Shown here piece by piece: positions 1-7,500 of a stretch of DNA of 7,826 bases. The notes beneath the pieces are model-generated. The model had not been told where the DNA came from and made no database searches. It worked only from the letters and a program-made list of their open reading frames with translations. The stretch is from ANME-2 cluster archaeon (GTDB lineage: Archaea; Halobacteriota; Methanosarcinia; Methanosarcinales; Methanocomedenaceae): assembly GCA_023544495.1 (NCBI GenBank), contig JAMJFV010000089.1, forward strand, positions 1 through 7,826. Direction: 5' to 3'. The number at the start of each line of letters is the position of its first letter. Within the stretch, counting starts at the first letter, position 1. The position numbers were made by a program, and so were the translations under genes.

Positions 1-303
1 CAGTTGTACCAAAAAGAAATATCACTGGAACCAAATACCCGTTATCGGTTGAGTTTTGCAGCTTATTCAACGACAGGACATGAAGTAACTGTCAGGTTGT
101 TCAAGCATGTTTCTCCATATACTTCCTATGCACCGGACTTTACCGTGAATCTCGGTACAAGCTGGCAGACTTTCACGGCTGAATTTACCACAACCGGTTT
201 CTCAAGTACCGTGAACGATGGACGGTTGCAGTTCTGGCTTTCGCCATTTGCAGCAGCAGGAGACAACTACTACATAGATGATGTACTACTGGAAAAGGTA
301 TAA
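1..303 (+). CDS. C-terminal end of a secreted protein with a CBM4/9-like beta-sandwich (5' truncated)
   Basis: The frame is open from base 1, so only the last 100 codons are visible; TAA is at 301-303. The peptide alternates short hydrophobic strands. It contains the pattern YRLSFAAYS, then EVTVRLF, then SWQTFTAEF, then GRLQFWLS, and ends with YYIDDVLLEKV. This order, with a tryptophan before the 'FT-EF' strand and a final 'IDDV.L' strand, is typical of CBM4/9-type carbohydrate-binding jelly rolls found at the ends of extracellular glycan-active or adhesive proteins. The domain finishes the protein: no membrane anchor or sorting signal follows. The enzymatic or structural part lies upstream, outside the window, so its activity cannot be stated. 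It converges with the asparagine-synthetase-like gene, with a bidirectional hairpin between them. The domain call rests on pattern only; another jelly-roll family is possible. Confidence 0.7.
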   Translation, partial: QLYQKEISLEPNTRYRLSFAAYSTTGHEVTVRLFKHVSPYTSYAPDFTVNLGTSWQTFTAEFTTTGFSSTVNDGRLQFWLSPFAAAGDNYYIDDVLLEKV

Positions 304-317
304 TTTCCGATAAAAAT

Positions 318-346
318 AGTACTGGATTTGTATCCAGTACTTTTTT
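318..346. terminator. Bidirectional intrinsic-type terminator hairpin
   Basis: AGTACTGGAT (318-327) and ATCCAGTACT (332-341) form a perfect 10-bp stem with a TTGT loop, followed by five more T at 342-346. On the left side lie five A (312-316) and a T, which give a T-run on the opposite strand. The hairpin therefore suits both the + gene ending at 303 and the - gene ending at 496. In archaea the T-run is the main termination signal, so the stem may matter less than its flanks. Confidence 0.75.
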
Positions 347-360
347 GGTACTTTTCTATT

Positions 361-474
361 ATGTATCGGTATTCATATATCAACACACCGTACATAACTC
401 AGCATCGAAGGTTGCATGAAAAGCTTTTCCGAAGAGCATTGAACCTGGACGAACCATGGATACTCATAAAGTGA
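361..474 (+). pseudogene. Relic resembling the N-terminus of an ISL3-family transposase
   Basis: A 37-codon frame runs from ATG at 361 to TGA at 472. Its second half reads RRLHEKLFRRALNLDEPWIL. This matches the way ISL3-family transposases commonly begin: a short helix with 'LF..ALGL' followed by an invariant-looking 'PW' and then a beta strand. In the next frame the bases after the PW region read VNL and then stop, as expected if the coding sequence has decayed by an indel. Nothing resembling the DDE catalytic domain follows; the opposite-strand gene begins at once. There is no ribosome binding site before the ATG. This is probably a leftover fragment of an insertion event. The alternatives are a genuine small gene or chance; the resemblance is remembered, not searched. 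Confidence 0.4.
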
Positions 475-495
475 ATCTATAGAATCGACCTTCTC

Positions 496-1944
496 CTATA
501 GTCTCATTCGAGACCGCAAATATTTAGCGGCAATTATTAAATGTCTCAAAACTTTCTGTTGGGTCGAAACTGGATTGAATGGAAACTTATTTAGCTCAGG
601 TGCCATTCGCTCGATCAAATCAATCTGATGCTGGGAAAAACACCGTTTCTCTTCCGGAACTCGAAGTACATGGGCAAAATAATAGTGTGAATTCGCAATA
701 TAGAATTTTTCTGCATCAATTAAATCTAGAGATTGTTCCTCAAAACTCAGCCAACCAGCCAATCGCTGCTCTAAATAGAAACGATCCCTCCAGTCCAGGT
801 CCTGATGCTGTGTTTGCCTTGTCCAATCGATCCACTCGGCAAGCGCACCAAACAAAGCAGGATTTACCTCTTCCTTGAATCCATTGAGAATACTATCGAC
901 TCCTGGTACATTTGAAATTATTCCAGGGCCTGGGAATTTATACCAGTAATTGCAGCGCCCTATCTCGAAGCAGCCCCCGCGCAATATAAGGTCGCCTTTC
1001 TGGCTCCAGTTAAAGTATTGGTGTGAAATATAATATTTGTCCTGACCGACACACAGTCCACCTGTATGCTTATCATATATGGCATCAAGGTCCTTTCGGT
1101 ACTCTTTACCATAAATCATCGAATGAGAGAATCCCACTGCATTTGCCAGCTTCGGCGGCAAAACGCGGTCTGACTCGCTCATATGGGGATGGATATGGGT
1201 ATATGTATAGACTGGAAGACCTGCCCTTTTAGCGGTAGCAAGCAACAATCGGCTGTCATACCCCGCAGTAAGCGGCAACCAGATACGGTTATACATCCTA
1301 GTGGCACGGCACAACGTTGTTACCAGATAGTCCTGTAACCTGTCAAGGATGTCCTCGTAACTCAGAGTTCGGGAAATATCCGGCAGCAGCCGTCGATGGA
1401 GTAAAGCACCACTTTTCAACTCCAAAATCTGGCTTGGCAGTAGTTTGAGGATTGAATTCATGGAAGTACCTGGTGGAGGATACCAATCGATGCCAACAGC
1501 ATGGTGGATCGAGTATGTCGGTTTTTCGTGAAGCGCTAATAACTCTATTAATAACGCGATACTGCTCGATACCCACAACTCAGTTTCTCCTTTTGTGTTT
1601 TGTCTTGTATGATAAAAACAACCAAGTAAGCCAGAAGAATCAACGTGTAACTGGTCTCTACCTATCAATACCCATCTCCCTGCCCAGGTTTGATACACAT
1701 CTTGAATTACATAGGGTTCCTTCGAATTTTCAATTTCTATCTTTGGATCCGGTCTTTCGGCATCAGTTTGTATGGGGAATCCCAAAATAAGAAATTTTTG
1801 TCCATCAGAATCCTGAACTAATGTCACTGGCAGTTCAGGACAGTGATATAGATAGACGGACTCGGAAATAACTACCTGTACCCAGCCAGGAATAGTGTTT
1901 ATTGGGGGAGGCCCAATGATAAATTGCCTGCGGTGAATATGCAT
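496..1944 (-). CDS. Asparagine-synthetase-like protein of a surface-glycan cluster
   Basis: 482 residues. Residues 1-130 resemble a degenerate glutamine amidotransferase class II domain: FIIGP near residue 8, then GRWVLIGRD (89-97) and VDSSGLLGCFYH (101-112), the strands that carry the 'D..G' turn in AsnB relatives. The catalytic Cys2 of true glutaminases is absent (the protein starts MHIHRR), so ammonia from glutamine is unlikely. The synthetase half has an ATP PP-loop, LTAGYDSR at 225-232, in place of the usual SGGxDS; Gly228, Asp230 and Ser231 are kept. LILRGGCFEIGR (319-330) and YLEQRLAGW (390-398) match conserved segments of these glycan-locus relatives. An adenylating amide-forming role on sugar or lipid substrates is inference; the substrate is unknown. 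ATG at 1944 has GGT seven bases upstream. The gene is richer in G+C than its neighbours. Confidence 0.8.
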   Translation of the reverse strand: MHIHRRQFIIGPPPINTIPGWVQVVISESVYLYHCPELPVTLVQDSDGQKFLILGFPIQTDAERPDPKIEIENSKEPYVIQDVYQTWAGRWVLIGRDQLHVDSSGLLGCFYHTRQNTKGETELWVSSSIALLIELLALHEKPTYSIHHAVGIDWYPPPGTSMNSILKLLPSQILELKSGALLHRRLLPDISRTLSYEDILDRLQDYLVTTLCRATRMYNRIWLPLTAGYDSRLLLATAKRAGLPVYTYTHIHPHMSESDRVLPPKLANAVGFSHSMIYGKEYRKDLDAIYDKHTGGLCVGQDKYYISHQYFNWSQKGDLILRGGCFEIGRCNYWYKFPGPGIISNVPGVDSILNGFKEEVNPALFGALAEWIDWTRQTQHQDLDWRDRFYLEQRLAGWLSFEEQSLDLIDAEKFYIANSHYYFAHVLRVPEEKRCFSQHQIDLIERMAPELNKFPFNPVSTQQKVLRHLIIAAKYLRSRMRL

Positions 1945-1971
1945 ATCTGATACCTAATCGTTTTTCGTTAA

Positions 1972-1988
1972 AACCGTCTCCCACGGTT
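1972..1988 (-). other. Small hairpin in the leader of the asparagine-synthetase-like gene
   Basis: AACCGT (1972-1977) and ACGGTT (1983-1988) form a 6-bp stem with a 5-base loop. Read on the - strand the stem is followed by a TTAAC stretch, 28 bases before the ATG. It could be a weak terminator for the upstream glycosyltransferase gene or a leader structure; nothing decides between them. Confidence 0.3.
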
Positions 1989-2027
1989 ACAATGGGTCGT
2001 TTTTCTATGTCTATCACATTTTTTTCC

Positions 2028-2043
2028 ACTATAGAAGTATAGT
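2028..2043 (-). promoter_or_regulatory. Perfect inverted repeat in the presumed promoter of the asparagine-synthetase-like gene
   Basis: ACTATA (2028-2033), GAAG, TATAGT (2038-2043) is a perfect 6-bp inverted repeat about 84 bases before the ATG at 1944. It is flanked by a 7-T run (2019-2025, A-rich on the - strand). Each arm resembles a weak archaeal TATA element, so it may be a promoter, a repressor site, or both. A T-run on the correct side is missing, which argues against a terminator. Confidence 0.3.
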
Positions 2044-2066
2044 AGAATCTGGATCACATAATTGTC

Positions 2067-2993
2067 TTATCTGATTCTATTTTGATAATACTTATAATTG
2101 TATTGCACAATAAATAATAGTTCTTTCGCTATTAACCTGTAATATCTTCGCAGCCAATTACACATATGTCCGTAGCAACATGCTCTTTCATACCATCCTA
2201 AAGAGCTTCGATTAATGAACTTTACATACTCAGAAAATATTCTCATTCGCGGTGGTATGATTTTCCCTTCTTTTGAAGGATCGAACCAGCCAGAGCGAAA
2301 GAATGTGTTCGGAAGTGCCTTGATTGATCGTTCGGCATGGTCCCTGTTAAAGAAAAGATATTCAGGGATTTCATAAAATCGGCCGAGTAAACTCAGTTCT
2401 GCTAACAAAGCCCTATCTGATCCAGAGTAAGCTTGTATAAGTGACGATTTTCTAAGAGCGTCTGACCTTATCAATCCGAAAACATCAAAACACGCGTGAT
2501 GTAATAAAATAAGGTAGCCAAATCTATCCTGCGGTTTGTGTGAATTAGGTTTCTCTGACGAAATAATATAATCCCGAATAATTTCTCCGTATTTATCGAT
2601 GATTTTTGCTTTTGAATTGCATAAAATAATGGAGTCATCATTATCAAGTACTTCAACAAATTCCGAAATGCAATTTGGGTCTAGAATATCATCATGTGCT
2701 GCCCACTTAAAATACTTACCCCTGGACAGTTCGAAAACACGATTGAAGTTCCAAGCAGCACCCAGATTTTGTTCATTTCGGTAGTATTGTATTCGTGGGT
2801 CTTTATCAGCATATTCCTTACAGATCTCATATGTCCCGTCTGTAGAGGCATTATCAGAAATAATTAATTCAAAATTTGTAAATGTTTGAGCCAGGATCGA
2901 GTCCAATGCTTCCTTCAAATAGTTTTCACCATTGCAAACTGGCAGACCTATACTCACTCGAGGGTAATAATTTTTACTGAGACTCCTTTTCAT
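2067..2993 (-). CDS. Family 2 (GT-A fold) glycosyltransferase
   Basis: 308 residues, a normal length for a soluble GT2 enzyme. The nucleotide-sugar-binding N-terminus is classic: VSIGLPVCNGENYLKEALDS at 13-32, QTF at 36-38, ELIISDNASTDGT at 42-54 and NLGAAWNFN at 76-84. The metal-binding acidic motif is HDD at 100-102 within KWAAHDDIL. The acceptor-side motif GSDR at 191-194 probably supplies the catalytic aspartate, Asp193. There is no obvious membrane span; the C-terminus (about 270-308) is basic and aromatic and could touch the membrane. It transfers a sugar from an activated donor to a growing glycan or lipid carrier on the cytoplasmic side; donor and acceptor cannot be read from sequence. 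ATG at 2993 has AGGA six bases upstream. It lies 144 bases downstream of the GT4-like gene on the same strand, with its own possible TATA boxes. Confidence 0.9.
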   Translation of the reverse strand: MKRSLSKNYYPRVSIGLPVCNGENYLKEALDSILAQTFTNFELIISDNASTDGTYEICKEYADKDPRIQYYRNEQNLGAAWNFNRVFELSRGKYFKWAAHDDILDPNCISEFVEVLDNDDSIILCNSKAKIIDKYGEIIRDYIISSEKPNSHKPQDRFGYLILLHHACFDVFGLIRSDALRKSSLIQAYSGSDRALLAELSLLGRFYEIPEYLFFNRDHAERSIKALPNTFFRSGWFDPSKEGKIIPPRMRIFSEYVKFINRSSLGWYERACCYGHMCNWLRRYYRLIAKELLFIVQYNYKYYQNRIR

Positions 2994-3070
2994 CCGGTGT
3001 CCTGCACTGATTATCAGAATTTTGTGTTCATATTTTCTTTACAAAATCTTAACCCAACCTGGCAAAGATA

Positions 3071-3130
3071 GATTATATACAACAGATACTAACCATATCT
3101 AACCTTATATCTATGTTATCCTTATATAGT
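3071..3130 (-). promoter_or_regulatory. AT-rich inter-gene segment with candidate TATA boxes for the GT2 gene
   Basis: The 144 bases between the two glycosyltransferase genes hold several TATA-like strings on the - strand. One is GTATATAA near 3072-3079 and another CTATATAAGG near 3120-3129. Between them a short motif of the type TAACCWTATCT is repeated imperfectly at about 3089-3112. These suggest that the GT2 gene can be transcribed on its own, but no single element stands out. Confidence 0.3.
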
Positions 3131-3137
3131 CTTGATT

Positions 3138-4244
3138 TCAGATATACAATATGGTAGAATGTGTGTCCCCCTTAATTTGAACAACAGAGCTCTTGGATTC
3201 GTCAAATACAATCTCGAGTGCTTTTTTAAATCTTGGTTCCCATGCTAGCGGTCTTAGTTTTTCAATCGTTCTCTCAACGTCAATGTTCATATTTTCAGCT
3301 TTCTGAAGGGCTCCCTTCAAACTTTCACGATTCCAATCGTCCAGATAGATTACATTCTCTTCAAGGTCCAGCATGGATATATATTCAGACAGACCCTGTA
3401 ATCGTGTGGAAATTATCGGTTTACATGACAATAAGGCATAAGAAACTTTCATAGGGATCTGTCGATCCATATAATCATTCCTTGGATTTGGTATTAAAAC
3501 GATATCCGCATTACAGATGATATCGAACAGTTTATTATGACGCACCGAACCTGAATACGTAACATTTTCCGTTTCAATGATATTCTCCTTTTCTTTAAGC
3601 CCTACAAGATGCAGTTCCCACCCCTTTAATTCTGAAAATAGTTCTACAATCCATGGTATCATACCTTTTCGTTTCATACCTCCGAAGTATAGTACAATTT
3701 TGTTCTCATTGTTCTTTTTATTGGACAAATGTGAAAAAAGTTCATCCTCTCCCACACCCGGTGTCATGATCAGCAATGTTTTATTTTTCTCTGGTGTGAA
3801 ATAATCCAGCATTCTTGGCCATGCAAGAATTATTGCGTATGCACGCTTGATCAATAATCGTTCAATGACCTGAAGTCGTAGACGTTTTATAAATGGAGGG
3901 TTCTTTTTGAAGCCTCTATTCTGCATGACGGCAAAATCATGGAAATTAAGTACAATTTTGTGTCGCCTGATAAAAGATGCAAACAGAACAAAAAGATGAG
4001 CTATTCCGCCACATCCATATTCAAGCCAGATTATTGAATCTTTAATGAACATACAGCGGACTGCATGCCAGTTGATATCGTTATTGTCTTTTCTGAATGG
4101 TACTACTTTTTCAACCATTTTATTAAGAGTTATCCAGGCATAATACCTTCTTACGTGTCCGCCCTCACGTATATCGCTTTTTTGCTTAATGGGGACACGG
4201 TCTATAAAAATGACTTCCATTTCAACCATTTTGTTTCCATTCAT
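3138..4244 (-). CDS. GT4-like (GT-B fold) glycosyltransferase
   Basis: 368 residues, typical for GT4. The N-terminal Rossmann half starts with EVIFIDRVP (10-18) and contains KIVLNFHDF (96-103). The C-terminal donor-binding half starts with KIVLYFGGMKRKG (182-194), the strand and glycine turn that open this half in GT4 enzymes. ELHLVGLKE (210-218) and NADIVLIP (245-252) follow. The donor site region is RQIPMKVSYALLSCKPIIST (261-280), then GLSEYI (284-289). The usual catalytic-region EX7E pair is altered: where the second Glu is expected (KxxEA), the sequence has KVSYA, so Tyr269 replaces it. Activity is therefore probable but not certain. Start: ATG at 4244 lacks a ribosome binding site but sits where a TATA-driven transcript would begin; Met6 or Met9 are closer to the first beta strand and are alternatives. 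It is the first gene of the - strand set. Confidence 0.85.
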   Translation of the reverse strand: MNGNKMVEMEVIFIDRVPIKQKSDIREGGHVRRYYAWITLNKMVEKVVPFRKDNNDINWHAVRCMFIKDSIIWLEYGCGGIAHLFVLFASFIRRHKIVLNFHDFAVMQNRGFKKNPPFIKRLRLQVIERLLIKRAYAIILAWPRMLDYFTPEKNKTLLIMTPGVGEDELFSHLSNKKNNENKIVLYFGGMKRKGMIPWIVELFSELKGWELHLVGLKEKENIIETENVTYSGSVRHNKLFDIICNADIVLIPNPRNDYMDRQIPMKVSYALLSCKPIISTRLQGLSEYISMLDLEENVIYLDDWNRESLKGALQKAENMNIDVERTIEKLRPLAWEPRFKKALEIVFDESKSSVVQIKGDTHSTILYI

Positions 4245-4269
4245 GCTTGATTGTATTCTTTTTTTATGG

Positions 4270-4277
4270 TATATAAA
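4270..4277 (-). promoter_or_regulatory. TATA box for the GT4-like gene
   Basis: On the - strand the sequence is TTTATATA, a near-ideal archaeal TATA box. Its centre is about 30 bases before the ATG at 4244, so with the usual 25-base spacing transcription would start within a few bases of the ATG. The message would be nearly leaderless, which agrees with the absence of a ribosome binding site there. Confidence 0.6.
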
Positions 4278-4400
4278 GTTCAGTAACTAACACATTTTAA
4301 GCATTTCTCTCCTAAAACCACTGAGACTTAATCCATTAAAATATTGGCAAAATTAATTTTTTTTAGATATTATTTCTCAAAACGAACCAATCTGTTATTG

Positions 4401-4428
4401 TGATTATTATGCTTATAATAATTATTAT
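4401..4428. promoter_or_regulatory. AT-rich hairpin/palindrome in the divergent promoter region
   Basis: TGATTATTAT (4401-4410) pairs with ATAATAATTA (4415-4424) across a GCTT loop (nine Watson-Crick pairs and one G-T). Overlapping it, ATAATAATTATTAT (4415-4428) is a perfect 14-base palindrome. It lies between the two divergent TATA boxes, upstream of the cytochrome gene, and is a plausible operator. In such AT-rich DNA chance symmetry is common. Confidence 0.35.
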
Positions 4429-4456
4429 CATACATTATATATATTATTCGGAAGAC

Positions 4457-4464
4457 TTATATAG
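4457..4464 (+). promoter_or_regulatory. Candidate TATA box for the cytochrome gene
   Basis: TTATATAG, preceded by the purine-rich GGAAGAC that could serve as a BRE, would place the transcript start near 4485. That leaves about 29 bases before the ATG at 4514 and about 54 before the TTG at 4539. A second AT-rich candidate, TTATATATATTA, lies at 4435-4446. Confidence 0.5.
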
Positions 4465-4503
4465 GAATACAGATACAAATTCCGTATACTTTTTGTCTGG
4501 ATT

Positions 4504-4552
4504 GGAGGCAAAAATGAAAATACAGGTGGTGCAAAGGATTGGATTATCCTAA
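4504..4552 (+). other. Strong ribosome binding site and 12-codon leader frame before the cytochrome
   Basis: GGAGG at 4504-4508 is five bases before ATG at 4514, the best translation-start signal in the window. The frame it opens encodes only MKIQVVQRIGLS and stops at 4550-4552. The long cytochrome frame is one base out of register. Removing one A from the AAAA run at 4517-4520 would fuse this ATG directly to it (MKYRWCKGLD...). Either the sequence holds a single-base insertion, error or real, or this is a leader peptide. Within it, GGTG at 4528-4531 lies seven bases before a TTG at 4539 that is in frame with the cytochrome and could be reached by translational coupling. Confidence 0.5.
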
Positions 4553-7500
4553 CGAAATTAAAGTGAAGACTTTTATACGAAATTTTGGTTTTATTAATTG
4601 GACAAATTCATTAAAGCAGTTAGTTTCATTATTTAGATTTTTCATTGTTTATATAAATTGGTTCGTTCCAGCTATAGCTGTTAAGCCAATTATTACAATT
4701 ATTTTTAAAAGAAAGAATGAAATTAGAACGAAAGATATCCAAAAAATTCACATCTATTCACTCGCTGTATTTATTACACTATTTGTCTTTATCTTTCTCG
4801 TAACTTCATCTTCTGCTGTCCCTGCGACACCAGGTACTAATTGGAAAATCGTATTTGATGAAGGTATAGACCTTCCCTATAATTATTCAACTACTTTTAC
4901 ACCAAAAGTCTGGCTCTATGACCAGGGAGGTAATCTAGTTACAACAGCTACTCTAACCTATTCTTATAAAAATGTAAACGATGGCAACCAACCCTTTGCA
5001 TCAGGGTCAATAACAAGTAGTCCGGATGGCTCGTATTCTGGTCCGGCAATAAACATGCAAAGTATTGACATTGTAGGTGATTATTTAAATGTCTTATACG
5101 CAGTTGGTACATTGCAGGAACAGCATGTGTTCTATGCTGGCCAATCTAACGCGGCACATGGTGCTTTATGGAAAATAGAGGTTCTTAATACTTCTATAGG
5201 TCCTTCATGGAACGGCGGTACTCACAAGATTTATATGAAATTATTTTCGGATGCAGGACTACCCATGCGCAATAATTTCAATATCCCAACAATCACTATT
5301 GAAGGCATAACTTCCTCAACTGAAATGACGTATGAGGAGGATGGGGTATACTCATATACTATTACATCCGCTACCAATTCAGATTACTATGTTGAAATTT
5401 ATAATAGGTGGACTGGTGCACCAACAGGACGAAACAAATATACAGAAGTCTATGCAGGTTTTAATCTGGAAGCAAATTCAAATCAGGGCGACGAATCATC
5501 TCCAGAAATTCTTGAAATAACAAGAAGCCCCTATTTCCCTGTTGATGATGACAACGCAATTGTTACTGCACATGTCATAGATAATTTCGGTATTTTATCT
5601 AGCAATCTTCATTATACGGTCAATCATCAGACTGAACAGATTTTGACTATGAGTCAGCTTAGCGGTCTTGAGTGGACTGCCACAATACCACCTTATCTGC
5701 TGGAAGATGATGTAGAATACTGGATTCAAGTGAGTGATGGGACAACCACGGTTCTTTCAGATAATGCTACATATAATGTCCAGGATCATAGGGGTGAACC
5801 CAATATGTCCCACTCCTTCATGAACCATCCTACTTACTGGTTCGGTAACTCAAGTCAGCCAAATTTCAAAGATCAAGGAGGAGATACGGATTATGATGGC
5901 ACATGGACCTCATCAACACCAGATAATGTAGTGTATTTGGCAGATTCTACGAATGGTCCTTATTTTAAGGATATGACCAGAATCAAAGTACAGAGTCTAA
6001 TTATGGATGAAACTGGAAAACCTATCCAACATCTAACCAACGTAAAAGCATGGCTTTCAGCTAATAATAGTCAGACACCAGGTACCAAGAATCTGGAGAA
6101 AACGATGACCGAAGTTCCAAGTGAAGGACCCGGTGTATATAGGGCAACGTGGGAAGGTTCTCCAAATTATTCCGGGTCACAATATGTATGGAGTGATGAA
6201 GCCAAAGCAATTTGGGGACAATATCGAAGTGGGAACGTGTACAGTGTGTACATAGATATTGATAATGACAGCACACCAGAAGAGAATATAACCTGGTTGG
6301 CATACAATCTTGGAGATACGTATTGGGATTCAGATGCTAACGGCGGTAAGAATGGATTCGCTTCACATCAGAATATTGAAAATTCAGATTGTTCAAAGGT
6401 GTGCCATGAAATGGCCGGTTCATCAAGAACAGATTCTAAATCACAAGACCCAATGACATGTCCGGACTGTCACGGAGTATATATTGAGGCCAACAATGGA
6501 ATTTGGCCGATTAATGGTGTTGGTGTTGGTCCTGGGAACGTATCTGATTCAATTCTTTATGGTAACAGCACATCTCATCCTAGAGGTGGTGAAGATATCT
6601 CCCATACTTGTGGTGATGATACATGCCATAATGTGGTGTTCGGGGATGTACCTGGAGATAGTACTACGCATATCGTTGAGATTCCTGGGTATGATGTGGG
6701 AACCCGTGTAGATGAAACCTATCGTGCTGGGTATCCAAATACTATCCAGTGCAGTGAACATCATAATTACAATAGTCAGAAGATACCAGTGGAAGAAGGT
6801 CACAACAGAATGGTTGGATGCAAATACTGTCATGGGGGTAGCCATACCAACAATAGGCTTATTGATTTTAATATTAATGACGGGAACCTTAATGCAATCG
6901 ATAGGGGAACCCCTGGTTATGTAGGTTTAGGTGGAGAGACAAACGGTACCTCGGCAGCTGATTGCTATAAAGATTGTCACAAAACCCAGGTCGAACATTC
7001 AATGACTGGAATGCCTGCAGGAGCTACTGAAAACGTAGCAGTACCCTGTGATGAATGTCATGCAAAATTCAATATTGCCCCTGCACATCAGGAGAGTCTC
7101 TTCCCATATGAGGATAGGGATTCGTGCAGGGATTGCCATCAGCAATCAGGTACAGGTAACATACCTACATACAATACTTCCTTTACAATGAATCCTCCCA
7201 GAGTACCTTCAGTTCTTCATGCACAGGACACGGGCATGAGATGGAACAATACAGGTGTAAGAGCATATTGGGTGGAAAATGGGCAGTCCTGCAGATTCTG
7301 CCATGGCCGGTCTTACAATTTCGCATATGGTATGGGCAGAATTGAGAATTTCATGGGGACCAATATAATTAACGGGACCATTAATTCTACCAGTTACTGG
7401 TGTGGGTCTTGTCACGTTAATACTACTGACACGACTCGATATGATTATGCTAGTATGGTTTATACCTATAATTACAGCTTTGGGGTAGTTCCACCAGAAA

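Noticed and set aside
579..1790. Several + strand open frames of 69-112 codons between 579 and 1790
   Set aside because: They are antisense to the 482-residue asparagine-synthetase-like gene, have no coherent domain and no start signals.
1835..2029. 64-codon - strand frame starting GTG at 2029, whose first half (MEKNVIDIEKRPIVTVGDG) looks protein-like
   Set aside because: No ribosome binding site, and its second half runs out of frame through the asparagine-synthetase-like gene, which starts well at 1944 with family-like residues. A frameshifted N-terminal extension cannot be fully excluded.
4245..4513. Possible riboswitch, tRNA or CRISPR array in the non-coding DNA
   Set aside because: Only AT-rich promoter-like sequence is seen; there are no cloverleaf arms, no regularly spaced repeats and no conserved aptamer core.
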